A DNA stretch of 64,000 bases from Aspidapion aeneum (taxonomy: Eukaryota > Arthropoda > Insecta > Coleoptera > Brentidae): NCBI GenBank assembly GCA_963576565.1, contig OY755040.1, positions 24,060,543 through 24,124,542 of the forward strand, written 5' to 3'. Below, piece by piece: positions 1 to 10,589 of this stretch. A program made the position numbers and the translations under genes. Each line of letters opens with the position of its first letter. Position 1 is the first letter of the stretch. Under the pieces are notes generated by a model. It saw nothing but the letters and a program-made list of their open reading frames with translations. It made no database searches and was not told where the DNA came from.

Positions 1-56
1 GGTTACTAATAACCCCTATAGATTTATTTATCTAAGCTTATAGCCGATCTCACCGA

Positions 57-290
57 CCTTCCTAGCCCCCGTAACAATGGCTAGAGAAGGTATTAGATTC
101 GACGAAAAAATTTTTTTTGAGATAACGCCTAAAATGTGTTATTTGGGGGTATTTTGACCTATCTTAGCAATATCATCGTGATGTCTTTGTGCGTGTGTGT
201 GTGTGTATCTGTATATCTATCTGTAACATGATAGTTCCTAAGCCGCTTAACCGATTTTCATAAAATTTTCATAAGTTTTCATAAGTTTCG
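57..290 (+). repeat. Repeat family B, copy 1 (5' part)
   Basis: The copy begins with an imperfect hairpin, CCTTCCTAGCC paired with GGCTAGAGAAGG, followed by the family block 'aaatgtgtt..gacctatctt', a GT-rich microsatellite (about 193-205) and the core AACCGATTTTCATAAAAT. The same order is found at 25041, 26617 and 61593. The downstream half of the family is missing here. Confidence 0.7.
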
Positions 291-658
291 CAAATATAGA
301 GCAAAGTTTAAAGCATTTTAAACAATTACAAACATCCAAGTACCTAGCCAGGAAGCAAATGCTGCTATCACTAAACTACGACGACGGTCCGCTATTATAG
401 TCCTAGTGCTTAATAAGGAAAACACAGAAACTTTACTAAACAATAATACCAATTTTGGATTTGTTTCGGTATGTTCCACTTAATTTTGTTAGTTTTGGTT
501 AGTTAGATAGTCCCTATTACATTTCGTTCATCATAATCCTGTGTTAAATTAATTTTATAGTTTAATAGATGTCCAATACGTGGAATAATGATCCCATTAA
601 CACTGAAAAAACACGAAACCCTCCTCGAAAATATAGTAATAGGTAAAAGCACTAACAA
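291..658. other. Unassigned A+T-rich intergenic DNA
   Basis: No convincing open reading frame or repeat boundary was seen in this stretch. Confidence 0.5.
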
Positions 659-1110
659 CACAATTTACTAAAATCATAAAACGTAGCACTTAGATCAGGG
701 TCTAAGTACTAAATCTATAGATTAGACCCCGACAGGTTTGATTGTGTTTTTTTAATACTTATAGGTCAATTAACTGCAAAGATTTGGTTCACGTTAACGT
801 GCAAAAGCATAGGACGCATTTGTCAGTGAGTCTGAACTCACAAAAAAATTTAATAATAATATGCAATTTTTTGGAAATCTAGGCCGTGCAGTCATAGGAT
901 TCTTGCTACACATATTCTTAAAATGTACTACTACCTCTGAAGGGTGGTTTAGAGTTCTAAAACCTATAGTAATAATCCATAATCGATAAAATAAAGTATA
1001 TACAAAAGTTTCCAATACTAAATAATACATAAATCACTTAAAACTATCTCTGTAGATGCATTATGGTATTAATTACGTATTAATATTTAAATATTGTAAT
1101 GACGTCAACG
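659..1110 (-). repeat. Repeat family C, truncated reverse copy
   Basis: Read on the minus strand, this matches the right half of the copies at 17492-18326 and 18740-19634, including the block around 'cctatgactgcacgg' and the terminal CACAATTTACT, a diverged version of the family end CACCAGTATTTACT. The other end of the element is missing. Confidence 0.6.
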
Positions 1111-1201
1111 TTGCTTTATACACAAGGTCTCAAAAGTAAAGTTTTTTGGCTTTGAAAATGTACCATTCTCGCAACTTCACCTTGTAATATTGCAATAATC
1201 T

Positions 1202-2139
1202 GGACTGGTATTCTCATAAATTGGCTTAAAAACGTTATGTTTTGAAAACGCTAAGCGAAACGCACAGCACCCTTCTCGCATGGCATTTGGGCTGACCGAT
1301 AGAATTTGGTATTTACGTTGGTAAACGCGCCCTTGGGATGGAACTCGCTAAGCATCCTTCAAATTCTCGCTTTTTGTTCATGTTTTTTGACATTTGTGGC
1401 ATACATTAGAGATTTTTTTTACCCCAGTTAGTTATTTGTTGATAACAACATAGAAAATCTAGAGAAGGTGATGGTTAGAAATGGTTTTAATGAGAGATGT
1501 TGGGCTAGCGGTGTCTTAACATGATTGTAATGACCCCTACACTCCTAGGGTATAATAATAAAGGTTATATAGACGTAAATAATTTTAGAAATGAAAATTT
1601 GTTAAAGTTTTGGCACGACCACCACCATTTCATTGTTCCAAATGAATACAGTCGCTTATACTAGGGTGTTTACAATAAGGCTCAAATGCTGGGTTACCTA
1701 CTCTACAGAGTACCTTTACATTTAGAAGTGTAGAAAACCATTTATCTGTACCACTTAAATAGATTTCAGAGGGGAGAGAAAAACAGTAAATCTTTATTCG
1801 AAAACTTGGTGGCTATTTTGGTACGTTATTGTACTTAAAGTATAGGCTAAAGGCCTCCTTTTATTACTATAAATACAAAATTGGGCAAAAAAATTAATAA
1901 TTGTGTGAATAATACTTTTTAATAGGTTTGAATTTTTTAAAAACGCCAAGTGATTTCCAAAAACAGATGCCAATTGGTAGGTGTTTTTAAACACGTTAAC
2001 CGTTTTAAAAAAATGCTCAGCGCAATCGTACGTGAATACCATTTTTGCACTTTTGGTCAGGTGTTTAGCGAATTTGACGTCATAAAACAGTAAGCGTCTT
2101 AAAAACGCTACGCGTTTTTCTTTACGAGAATGCCTGTCC
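1202..2139. mobile_element. Possible terminal-inverted-repeat element
   Basis: GGACTGGTATTCTCATAAA at 1202 is an imperfect inverted match to TTTACGAGAATGCCTGTCC ending at 2139. Inside both ends lie further inverted blocks rich in 'aaaacgcta'. No transposase frame is visible. The pairing is old and imperfect. Confidence 0.4.
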
Positions 2140-2641
2140 TGATCAAGTTTTTTGCACTTTATTTGAAATTTTGGGGGTGTATGGGCTAAACAAACCAGGT
2201 ATTTGTATTCGGTGCATCGAGATAGAGATTACTTTTTTTTTTGTTTTGTTTTTTGAGTTATTATTTTTTAAGTTAAATTTTTCCTCTGTGCTCTTTTTTC
2301 TGTTTGCACTTTTCTCCACAATCAATTTCTTCCTTGAGCGCTTTGCTGATAAAGCAAGTCAACAAAAATATAATTTTTTTCAGCCTTTAACTTACCTTTA
2401 GTAGCTAGCCTTTCCTATACTTACCTTTTTTCAGGTTTTCGGGGGTAATTACTCCCTTTACCCCCCGTACAAGCGACAATGAAATGAGAGCAAAACATAT
2501 GTATCTGTGGCTAGTCAGACCACACCTAACCAGAGTTACTAATACTTTTGAAAGGTACGTGCGGGCAGATATACAGCTGATCTGATAAAGGGTGAGGTTA
2601 GTTTGTTTTGTTTTACTTTGCAACGGCCTTAGCTTTTTTTC
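2140..2641. other. Unassigned DNA flanking the LTR element
   Basis: A+T-rich, with poly-T tracts, and no supported gene. The last five bases (ttttc, 2637-2641) are the left copy of the LTR retrotransposon's target site duplication. Confidence 0.5.
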
Positions 2642-2856
2642 TGTTCTGTTAGTTAATCTTGGTTAGTGAAAACGGCCCTTAAGTAGTTGTAGATTAGTTC
2701 AGAGTAAAGCTGTCTAGAAGTCAGTCGGTCTCGCACTCGAGGAAAGAGCGTTTGGCTCTCGGTTTTGATGTTTGTAAATTAACATGTTTTTGCTAATAAA
2801 GTATTCTTTGTAAACACTCAACGTCGATCTTTTTAATTATTAATCATAACAAAACA
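2642..2856 (+). repeat. 5' long terminal repeat
   Basis: Starts TGTTCTGTTAG and ends ATAACAAAACA. A polyadenylation signal AATAAA lies near 2795. It matches the 3' LTR at every position I compared. No TATA box is obvious, so transcription may start from an initiator-type promoter; that is inference. Confidence 0.95.
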
Positions 2857-2871
2857 TGGTGACAGCGTGAG
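2857..2871 (+). promoter_or_regulatory. Primer-binding site
   Basis: TGGTGACAGCGTGAG follows the 5' LTR directly. The leading TGG is the complement of a tRNA 3' CCA end, as expected for a minus-strand primer site. I cannot name the tRNA with certainty. Confidence 0.75.
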
Positions 2872-3358
2872 TCTTCGTTGTAGTGAAGAAAAATCGCGAA
2901 AAATTACAACAAAACGTGTTAAAATCTGCAAGGTTTCGCGAAACAAGTGGCAGAACAGCAAGCGGTCAAATCGAGAAAGCGAGAAAGGCGCATTGTCTGC
3001 ATTGTGTGTGCTAAAAAAGAAACGTAAAGTTATCCAAACTGATCCGTCTACGAACCGAATCACTTGAGAGAGAAACGTGCATCTGCGGTGCACAGATAAG
3101 GGACGGGTAGTTAGGACAATTCGGAGTAGTTCAGCCTGAGAAAACGAACAGGGACGTCTCCGCGAGCACTGCATGCTGAGAGGGTTTTGCTCCAAGCTTC
3201 TAGCGATAGAAGGCAACGTACACATCTGGGGAGTGTAAAGAAAAGAGACAGGTGGTGGAGGTAGGCTCGGAAAAATTGCACTGTGGTGTAATCAATATAA
3301 TAAAAGTTATTTATATTGGAAAATTGTTTGTTTACTGCGGTGAAAAACGAGAAAAACA
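2872..3358 (+). other. Untranslated leader of the LTR element
   Basis: Lies between the primer site and the gag start codon. Short open frames are present on both strands but none resembles a known protein. It probably carries packaging and translation signals of the element (inference). Confidence 0.6.
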
Positions 3359-5593
3359 ATGCCTAACACCACAGATTTAAATGCTAGTACTACTGCTAAT
3401 GTTACAGCAGTTGGTGGATATTATCCAAGCGTAAGTCATCCTGATAAATTTAATTTTACAAACCCAGGAGCTTGGCCCCAATGGAAAAAAAGGTTTGAAA
3501 GGTATATGGCTGTTTCAGGGCAAGATAAAAAGCCTGATTCAGAGAAGATTGACCTGTTGTTATACATCATGGGAGAAGAATCTGAAGATATACTTGTGAC
3601 CTTTGAGCCAAAACCAGTCTCATTTGATGCAATGCTGACAAAGTTTGAGAATCACTTTGTTCCTAGAAACAATGTAATATTTGAACGGTTTAAGTTCAAT
3701 TCCCGAAGACAGCTTCCAGGTGAGTCAGTGGATAGCTTTATTCGAAGTCTGTATACACTGGTGGAGTCATGCTCATATGAGTCATTTGACAAAAGTCAAG
3801 CAATTCGAGATAGAATTGTTGAGGGCATGTTAGACAAAAAGACATCAGACCACATGCAGTTGCAGGCTAGGCTGACACTGGATGATGCTGTAAGAATGGC
3901 TAAACAAGCAGAAAGTCAAGCTCAGCAGAGTAAAGAAATGATGAATAGTCACAGGCAAGTGGCTAAAGTAGCAGCTAGTGGCCGAGGTCACTATAGTAAG
4001 AAAAAGAGTCAAGAGAAGGGGAAAAACGATTCAGATAAATGTGAATATTGTGGGTTGCAACAGAAGCATGAACGGGACAAGTGCCCTGCGAAGAAGTCAA
4101 CATGCAATAAGTGCAAAAAGGTTGGACACTGGGCACTTATGTGTAGAGTTCCCAAAAAGGTGAGATCGGTCCAAGATGAGACACCTGAATCTGCAGATGA
4201 AAATGATTTTTTGGGTTCACTTTCTATAAATAGTTTAGATTCAAACGAATGGGTTGTTGAATTGCAAGTAACTGAATTTGGAAAGCCAATAGAGTTTTTA
4301 GTAGATTCAGGTGCCGACATCAGTTGTGTACCGAGTAAAATAGTGGATAACAGTGTTTTGCATAATTTATGTCCTAGTACTAGCAAAATAACTGGCCCAT
4401 CAGGCAATTTGTTGCATGTATTAGGTACATATCCCGTTGAAATTATTCGAAATAATGATATATGTACAACTGATATTTACATTATTGAAGACTTAACCAA
4501 ACCCATTCTTGGGCGCTCAGAAATTGTAACAATGAAGTTGCTTCAGTTTGCTGATGGTGTAGGACCACGGTCTATTCAGTCAGTACGGGTTGTAGAAAGC
4601 AAACCTTCACCTTTGTTGATTATAGAAAAATATCCTGAGGTCTTTAATAGTGTGGGTACATTTAAAACAGAAATGCATATCCAACTTAAGGAAGGTGTAC
4701 AACCATATGCTCAATCGACCCCCAGAATAGTACCAATCCCTCTCTTAGAACCTCTAAAACAAGAGCTTGAAAGGCTTAAAAAGCTAGATATAATCGAACC
4801 AATTGAGGAATATACCCCATGGGTGAGTCCAATTGTTGTTGTTAACAAAAATTCAAAGTTAAGACTCTGTGTCGATTATTCTAAGCTTAATAAAGCAGTT
4901 TTAAGACCGTACTTTCCAATTGGAAAAGTTGAAAATATTTTGGCCCAAGTACATGGTTCTCAATATTTTTCCAAATTGGATACTAATTCGGGATTTTACC
5001 AAATAAGACTAAGTAAGGAATCACAACTTCTTACGACATTTATTACACCCTTTGGTAGGTTTTTCTTTAAGCGGGTTCCATTTGGAATCTCATGTGCTCC
5101 TGAGTATTTTTCTATATTGTTAAATAAGATTCTATCTGGCATTGACGGGGTGGTTTCGCATATTGACGACGTTTTGATTCATGCTAAGACTCTCCAAGAG
5201 CATAATGAGATATTATTTAAAGTCCTGGATAAAATTAAATCCGAAGGAATCACCTTGAATAAGGATAAATGTGTATTTGGTGTACAATCACTTACTTTTC
5301 TTGGACATTTAATTTCCAATAAGGGAATTTCTGTCGATCCTTCCAGAATTGATTCTATTTCTAGGTTTCCAGAACCTACTAACAAAACCGAAGTTTTGCA
5401 GTTCCTAGGATTAATTAATTTTTCTAGTAGATTTTTACCAAACAGGTCTGAAGTCCTTGAACCTCTGACTGCATTGTTAAAAAAGCACATACCTTTTACA
5501 TGGGAAGTTGCTCAAAAGGAATCTTTTGAAAAAGTTAAAAAACTTTTAAAAAATAGTTTTGTCTTGCGTATTTTGACCCTACAAAGCAAGTAG
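3359..5593 (+). CDS. Gag-protease-reverse transcriptase (first part of gag-pol)
   Basis: This frame encodes 744 residues. Residues 1-220 are a retrotransposon Gag-like region with a Trp-rich start (WPQWKKRFERY). Two zinc knuckles follow: a CX2CX5HX4C variant from C228 and a classic CX2CX4HX4C from C249 to C262. The aspartic protease motif DSGAD is at 316-320. Reverse transcriptase runs from about 450 to 715, with LCVDYSKLNK (catalytic D506) and the HIDDV motif (D603, D604), where His replaces the usual Tyr. Gag and Pol are fused in one frame without a shift between them. The start ATG is preceded by aaaaaca, a good insect context. Translation leaves the pol frame near 5569 and stops at 5593, before RNase H. 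The break could be a real inactivating change or a base-calling error. Confidence 0.93.
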   Translation: MPNTTDLNASTTANVTAVGGYYPSVSHPDKFNFTNPGAWPQWKKRFERYMAVSGQDKKPDSEKIDLLLYIMGEESEDILVTFEPKPVSFDAMLTKFENHFVPRNNVIFERFKFNSRRQLPGESVDSFIRSLYTLVESCSYESFDKSQAIRDRIVEGMLDKKTSDHMQLQARLTLDDAVRMAKQAESQAQQSKEMMNSHRQVAKVAASGRGHYSKKKSQEKGKNDSDKCEYCGLQQKHERDKCPAKKSTCNKCKKVGHWALMCRVPKKVRSVQDETPESADENDFLGSLSINSLDSNEWVVELQVTEFGKPIEFLVDSGADISCVPSKIVDNSVLHNLCPSTSKITGPSGNLLHVLGTYPVEIIRNNDICTTDIYIIEDLTKPILGRSEIVTMKLLQFADGVGPRSIQSVRVVESKPSPLLIIEKYPEVFNSVGTFKTEMHIQLKEGVQPYAQSTPRIVPIPLLEPLKQELERLKKLDIIEPIEEYTPWVSPIVVVNKNSKLRLCVDYSKLNKAVLRPYFPIGKVENILAQVHGSQYFSKLDTNSGFYQIRLSKESQLLTTFITPFGRFFFKRVPFGISCAPEYFSILLNKILSGIDGVVSHIDDVLIHAKTLQEHNEILFKVLDKIKSEGITLNKDKCVFGVQSLTFLGHLISNKGISVDPSRIDSISRFPEPTNKTEVLQFLGLINFSSRFLPNRSEVLEPLTALLKKHIPFTWEVAQKESFEKVKKLLKNSFVLRILTLQSK

Positions 5594-7371
5594 TTGTATC
5601 ATCTGATGCTTCGTCCTATGGCTTAGGTTCTTGCTTGTACTTACTGTCCGAAGATGGTAAAAAAGAAATTGTAGCTTATGCATCTCGTTTACTTTCGGTT
5701 ACTGAAACTCGATATGCTCAAATAGAGCGTGAAGCTCTCAGCCTGGCTTGGGCTGCAGATAAATTTAAAGAATACATCATAGGTATCCCTGTAATTTTTG
5801 AAACAGATCATAAACCACTGGTTCAGATATTACAAACAAAACCTATCGATGAATTAACACCAAGACTACAAAGATTCAGAATTAGGTTAATGCGCTATGA
5901 TTATCAAATTCATTATGTCCCTGGCAAAGAATTGACAGTCGCTGACGCATTATCTAGGAATTTTCCCAAAAATTTAGAGATACCTGAAGATGACGAATTA
6001 ATTCACGAGTCTGAAGCTCATGTAAAATTAATTATTCAGTCTATTCAAGTAAAATCTCCTTTTCTAGAGGAAATCAAACAAGAACAGGCTCGTGATCCGA
6101 TTTGTCAAATGCTAAAACAGTATTGTTTGTCAGAATGGCCTGACAAATATAAATTAGAAACTGATTTATTACCCTATTATACTTACCGATTTGACATCTG
6201 TTTTCAAGAAGGCTTCTTAATTAAAAACTCACGAATTATTGTTCCCCAAAGTTTGCAGTTAAAATGTATTGAGTTTATTCATCAAGGTCACCAAGGGGTT
6301 GTGAAATGTCGTGAGAGGGCAAAAGCTTCTGTGTGGTGGTTGGGTCTTTCTTCGCAGATTGAAAATTTAGTTCAAAATTGTCCTGAATGTGTTGAACAAA
6401 GAACCAATCCCAAGGAACCCTTTTTGAAAGAAAATTTTCCTGAACGCCCCTGGCAGAAAATAGCTCTTGATTTAGAAAAATGTGAAGGTGTATGGTACTT
6501 AGTAGTCACAGATTACTTTTCAAGATTTTTTGAAATATTTAAACTTAACAAAATGACTGAAGCCATCATCATCACCAAATTGAAGCAGCTATTTTGTCGC
6601 TATGGTATACCAGATTTAGTACGATCTGATAACAGTCCGCAGTTCCAGTCTGAATTCAAGGAGTTTGCACTAAAATATGATTTTAATTTTGTTACAAGTA
6701 GTCCAAAATATCCAGTTTCAAATGGCGAAGTAGAATCTGCTGTTAAAACAGCAAAAAGTTTGATTAAAAAGAATCCTAAGGATCTGGATTTAGCATTGCT
6801 TTCCTATCGAACTACACCCCTTGCATGCGGACTGAGTCCAGCAGAACTTCTTATGAACCGTAAGCTAAGGTCTCATTTGCCAGTTTTACCAAGCGTTCTT
6901 AATAAATCTGTGAAAACAAATCACATTCCGAAAAAAGAGAATGAGGCAAAGGAGAAATTAGCTCAAAGATATAACAAGCGACATAGAACAAAAGAATTGT
7001 CAAAGTTGTCTTTAGGAGACAGTGTTTGGGTTACTGACATAAGGCAGTATGGTAAAGTTGTTGCTGTTTTAGACGAGCCAAGGTCTTATTTAATTGAAAC
7101 TAATTTCGGGAAATACCGAAGAAATAGGTGGCACCTTATTCCAGCTCCTTATTTTAATTCAAAAGTACAGATTCAAGCACCGGCTCCTAATTTAGATTTA
7201 GAAAGTGATATCAGACAAGATAGTGACATTAAAAAGTCTAATTGTCGGAAAATGTTGAAGTTAGTGGTTCGGCAAATAAAAATTCTGTGCAAGTTCGCGA
7301 TTCTAATAAAACTCCTACGCCTACTCGTGATAACAATTATCCGCCTATTCGCCGGTCCGGAAGAGACATAA
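5569..7371 (+). CDS. RNase H-integrase (second part of pol, after a frame break)
   Basis: The frame is open from about 5569; its first ATG is at 5635, but homology to RNase H starts before that. RNase H residues, numbered from that ATG: D at nt 5605-5607 (upstream of it), E31/E34 in IEREAL, D58 in FETDHKPL and D104 in VADALSRN. Integrase follows: His pair H216/H219 and Cys pair C249/C252 (zinc-binding), then D279, D332 and E367. The D332 to E367 spacing has 34 residues between, one fewer than the usual 35. A GPY/F-like region lies near 465-510. Near nt 7240 the frame breaks again: the tail typical of this group (RRSGRDIKPP) is in the third frame and ends with TAA at 7404-7406. No functional protein can come from this copy without frame changes. 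Confidence 0.9.
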   Translation, partial: YFDPTKQVVVSSDASSYGLGSCLYLLSEDGKKEIVAYASRLLSVTETRYAQIEREALSLAWAADKFKEYIIGIPVIFETDHKPLVQILQTKPIDELTPRLQRFRIRLMRYDYQIHYVPGKELTVADALSRNFPKNLEIPEDDELIHESEAHVKLIIQSIQVKSPFLEEIKQEQARDPICQMLKQYCLSEWPDKYKLETDLLPYYTYRFDICFQEGFLIKNSRIIVPQSLQLKCIEFIHQGHQGVVKCRERAKASVWWLGLSSQIENLVQNCPECVEQRTNPKEPFLKENFPERPWQKIALDLEKCEGVWYLVVTDYFSRFFEIFKLNKMTEAIIITKLKQLFCRYGIPDLVRSDNSPQFQSEFKEFALKYDFNFVTSSPKYPVSNGEVESAVKTAKSLIKKNPKDLDLALLSYRTTPLACGLSPAELLMNRKLRSHLPVLPSVLNKSVKTNHIPKKENEAKEKLAQRYNKRHRTKELSKLSLGDSVWVTDIRQYGKVVAVLDEPRSYLIETNFGKYRRNRWHLIPAPYFNSKVQIQAPAPNLDLESDIRQDSDIKKSNCRKMLKLVVRQIKILCKFAILIKLLRLLVITIIRLFAGPEET

Positions 7372-7404
7372 AGCCTCCTTCACATTTAAAAGACTACGTT
7401 CGTT

Positions 7405-7417
7405 AAAAAGGGAAAGA
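7405..7417 (+). promoter_or_regulatory. Polypurine tract
   Basis: AAAAAGGGAAAGA directly precedes the 3' LTR, the expected site for plus-strand priming. It overlaps the stop codon of the third-frame pol tail by two bases. Confidence 0.85.
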
Positions 7418-7632
7418 TGTTCTGTTAGTTAATCTTGGTTAGTGAAAACGGCCCTTAAGTAGTTGTAGATTAGTTCAGAGTAAAGCTGTCTAGAAGTCAG
7501 TCGGTCTCGCACTCGAGGAAAGAGCGTTTGGCTCTCGGTTTTGATGTTTGTAAATTAACATGTTTTTGCTAATAAAGTATTCTTTGTAAACACTCAACGT
7601 CGATCTTTTTAATTATTAATCATAACAAAACA
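7418..7632 (+). repeat. 3' long terminal repeat
   Basis: 215 bp, same ends and sequence as the 5' LTR. AATAAA lies near 7571. The downstream flank ttttc completes the target duplication. Confidence 0.95.
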
Positions 7633-7930
7633 TTTTCTTGTAAACTGCTGTCGATTAGTAGAGTTTTCGTAACGTTCGAAAGACAACCCACAGAGCAGAA
7701 ATAAAGCATTAGTGCAAGTGCGTATATTTTGCCGTGTTTGCCTTAAAAGTTAGCTTACGTGCTCTAATTAATTTAATTAAAACTTTTGTGCGTAAGGGAG
7801 CGTGATTCATTTTTAGGTATATACTTTAGGTACACATCACAGGCGTAGACCGTCGAATGTTTCCCTTGGTAACTATTAAAAACATAGATATAATATTATC
7901 TTTTAGTCCAGTGGAAAAATTTTAATGTAA

Positions 7931-8320
7931 GTAAAAATAAATGGATTCATGACGGATCCGATACCTTCCTAGCTAGCCTATTAGCACACTTCAAGTGAAC
8001 ACCATGAACTTGAAAACAGTTTTTAGTAAATATCATAGAAACAAAAGCTCTTACGAAGTTCTCCGCTCTCCGAAAACCGCATATTGATGTAATGCTCCGT
8101 TAAAAAGTTAGCATTTTTAAAATATTTTAATTGTCAAAAACTGTCATTAGCATTAATGGATTCTGACCAAAATCTAATCAGTTCGTGACAGTGTCGAACA
8201 CTCTTTTATCTAAAAATTTTATGAAAATCGGTTTAGCGGTTTAGGTCAAAATACACCCAAATAACACATTTTCGGCATAGTTTGAAAAAAAAATTCGTTG
8301 AATATAATATCTTTTCTAGC
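7931..8320 (-). repeat. Repeat family B, copy 2
   Basis: Reverse orientation relative to copy 1. It holds the family blocks 'catgacggatccgat', CCTTCCTAGCTAGCC, 'cacttcaagtgaa', 'ccgcatattgatg' and, reversed, the core AAAATCGGTTTAGCGGTTTA. The GT/CA microsatellite has been lost. It ends where a jockey-like remnant begins. Confidence 0.75.
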
Positions 8321-9050
8321 CAGATCTAGCAAAGCTTGATATAGCAGGATTATTCACATTATTTGCAGATGATACCACCGTATTGTGGCATAACAAAGAC
8401 CCTCAACAACTTATTCTGGATATTTCTGAGGATCTGAGAAAAATAAAACAATGGTGTGATGCTAATCGCTTTTGCCTTAACATGTCCAAAACTCATCTCA
8501 TGGGATTTAACTGCACACTGCCAAACTTGGATACTGGTAGCAATTCAATTGACTCTGTCATAAATTCTAAGTTCCTGGGTTTGTTTATTGATGAAAAGCT
8601 TAAATTTTATCTTCACATCATCACTCTTAATAGGAAGCTTGCTTCTGGATATGCTATACCTTTTTGGGGAGCTTGTTCCAATGTTCTCTTCCAGTCTGTT
8701 TCCATTCTTCAAAAACGGGCAGTTAGGAATCTATCTAACTCGCATCCTAGAGCTCACTCTTCCTTCCTTATTCATTTTAGAGACTGCTTGTCTGATCCAC
8801 AAAACAAATAGATTTTCTTCCAGCCCATCAGCAATCATATGCCATACGTCAGTCTCATGAAGTTCCCCTCCCGATTCCTAATGCAGCACTTGTGCGTAAT
8901 TCACTTTTTTACAATGGCATTAAAATTTATAATCACATTGACCCCATGCTTAGGGGTGTACATGATTTGGGACATTTTAGAAAAACATTAAAAAATACCC
9001 TGGTACAGAAGGCATACTATAGAATTGACGAGTCCTTTGAACGACCTTAA
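8321..9050 (+). pseudogene. Jockey-like non-LTR reverse transcriptase, C-terminal remnant
   Basis: Starts with DLAKLDIAGL and the catalytic motif LFADDTT (near 8363), then the thumb region FLGLFIDEKLKF and the tail typical of jockey-type ORF2 proteins (LQKRAVRNLSN). The first frame closes at 8811; the rest continues in another frame as NGIKIYNHIDPMLRGV and ends with TAA at 9048-9050. At least one frame break lies between about 8800 and 8880. The N-terminal endonuclease and most of the reverse transcriptase are missing: a 5'-truncated, dead copy. Confidence 0.85.
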
Positions 9051-9155
9051 ATAATTTTTTTATATTTTATACAATTCCAATACAGGTTGATGTGTTTCTT
9101 TTTTCTATGCTCTATAAAAAATATATACACAGACATAATTTTAAGTTTAATTTTG

Positions 9156-9162
9156 GTATATA

Positions 9163-9251
<89 letters not shown>

Positions 9252-9268
9252 ATATATATATATATATA
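9156..9268. repeat. (TA)n microsatellite
   Basis: A long alternating TA tract with a few interruptions (gta, cca, aaga). The YIYIYI peptides read from it are artefacts. Confidence 0.95.
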
Positions 9269-9373
9269 CCAAAATTATATATATAAAAATGTTTTAAAGT
9301 ATTTTAAAATATTGTGTTGTGTGAGTGTAAATTGTTGAAAATTCTAGTAGGCTTAGCTTTACTTTTCTCATAT

Positions 9374-9375
<2 letters not shown>

Positions 9376-9420
<45 letters not shown>
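9376..9420. repeat. (TA)n microsatellite
   Basis: A second, nearly uninterrupted TA tract of about 45 bp, roughly 110 bp after the first. Confidence 0.95.
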
Positions 9421-9424
<4 letters not shown>

Positions 9425-9708
9425 TTATTACTTTCAAATTATGCCAATCAAACAAGAGGAAGAAATAATAATTCAAACTCTGAAAAAGAAAAAATATCTT
9501 GATTACAGGATAATTAAGATTAAGTCCGAAATGTACGCTACTACAAAATATAATAAACGGGAAAAATAAAAACACACTGTGAACAGAAAGAAGAGACAAG
9601 GCACCTCGTTGCAAAATTTGAGGCCTACGCAAAGATGAGAAAACAGGCACTCGGGACTAATCCCCAAAATTTGATGGACATTAATCAAAAGTACAAGCAG
9701 ATTTCATA

Positions 9709-9795
9709 AATGGTTTCAGTACAGTTGACCACCTATTAACCATGAAAATCCTAATAGAACGAGCTAACGAATACAACATTCCAATTGAAAAATGG
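9709..9795 (+). pseudogene. RTE-like reverse transcriptase fragment
   Basis: Twenty-nine codons read NGFSTVDHLLTMKILIER and onward, the 'GFSTVDHL' block of RTE-type reverse transcriptases. The same block, diverged, occurs on the minus strand near 14270-14400, so both come from one LINE family. Only this fragment is recognisable here. Confidence 0.7.
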
Positions 9796-10589
9796 TATAA
9801 TTTGGGGGTACTATTTCCCTTATTCTGGCAAGCTGGCATATGAACTAAGAACTAAAAAATAGACCGGGGGTACTACCTTATGCCCTTCAGCACATTTATA
9901 GTTATTTATAAAATGAATACCGATTTAAAAACCAAGTAGATATCGTATTAATAACAAGGCCGGCTTTTTTAATTTACCCATCTTTTGCAGATGACGTTTT
10001 TATTTTTTATTTAGTTTTAATCATCACAAAATCAAAATAATTTTACCAACGTTTTTAAGAAATTAAGAACTAATCAAACCCAACAAAAAAATGAACTTCG
10101 ATTCTGAACAAATCAGCTGATTTCTTAAGCGTGTGATTTACATGGGTTCTTAGGGAAGGAATAAGGTTTTTTTCCTATATTATCAAAACAGCTCTACAAA
10201 TTTTCATACAGTTTCTGCTAAATAGGTGTGTCCCGACACTATACCGATATCCCACCAAACTATTATGACAATCAGCGATTATTAAGAAAACATGATTATT
10301 AGGTTATAGCTGCAGATTTTCTTATAATAGAAAGTCATTTTTAATTAAATTTACTATCGTTTGAGAATACTATATAGGGAGTTTTAATTTTAATAGTTTT
10401 GGGCAATTCCAGTGGAGAAAAACATTGACAAACTTCTTGTTACAGCAAGCCGTTTCTAAGCTTCGGAAGTTTTCAATATTTTCTTTATTTATGAAAATTT
10501 ATTTTTGATGCAAAATGAAATTTATCTTCTGCTTTTATTTACCAGAAACAACTGAAATCCCCTAAGCACATCAACTTTGGGACAGCCTG
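9796..10589. other. Unassigned intergenic DNA
   Basis: About 0.8 kb, A+T-rich. No gene, repeat border or RNA seen. Confidence 0.5.

Larger units (their letters stand above)
2642..7632 (+). mobile_element. Ty3/gypsy LTR retrotransposon, near intact
   Basis: A complete element of 4991 bp: 5' LTR (2642-2856), primer-binding region, leader, gag-pol reading frame, polypurine tract and 3' LTR (7418-7632). The LTRs begin TGTT and end AACA. The same 5 bp (ttttc) lies at 2637-2641 and 7633-7637, a perfect target site duplication. By eye the two LTRs are identical over 215 bp, which implies a very recent insertion. Domain order protease, reverse transcriptase, RNase H, integrase is that of Ty3/gypsy elements; the short sequence and the RRSGR-type tail in the third frame recall K02A2.6-like elements. 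There is no envelope-like frame. Two frame breaks (about 5569 and 7240) interrupt pol. Confidence 0.95.

Noticed and set aside
2833..3359. Open frames on both strands in the LTR element leader
   Set aside because: No resemblance to known proteins; the position fits an untranslated leader.
5569..5593. Programmed frameshift within pol
   Set aside because: No slippery heptamer is present and the shift lies between reverse transcriptase and RNase H, where none is expected. A mutation or base-calling error fits better.
9087..9502. Open frames rich in YIYIYI
   Set aside because: They are translations of TA microsatellites.
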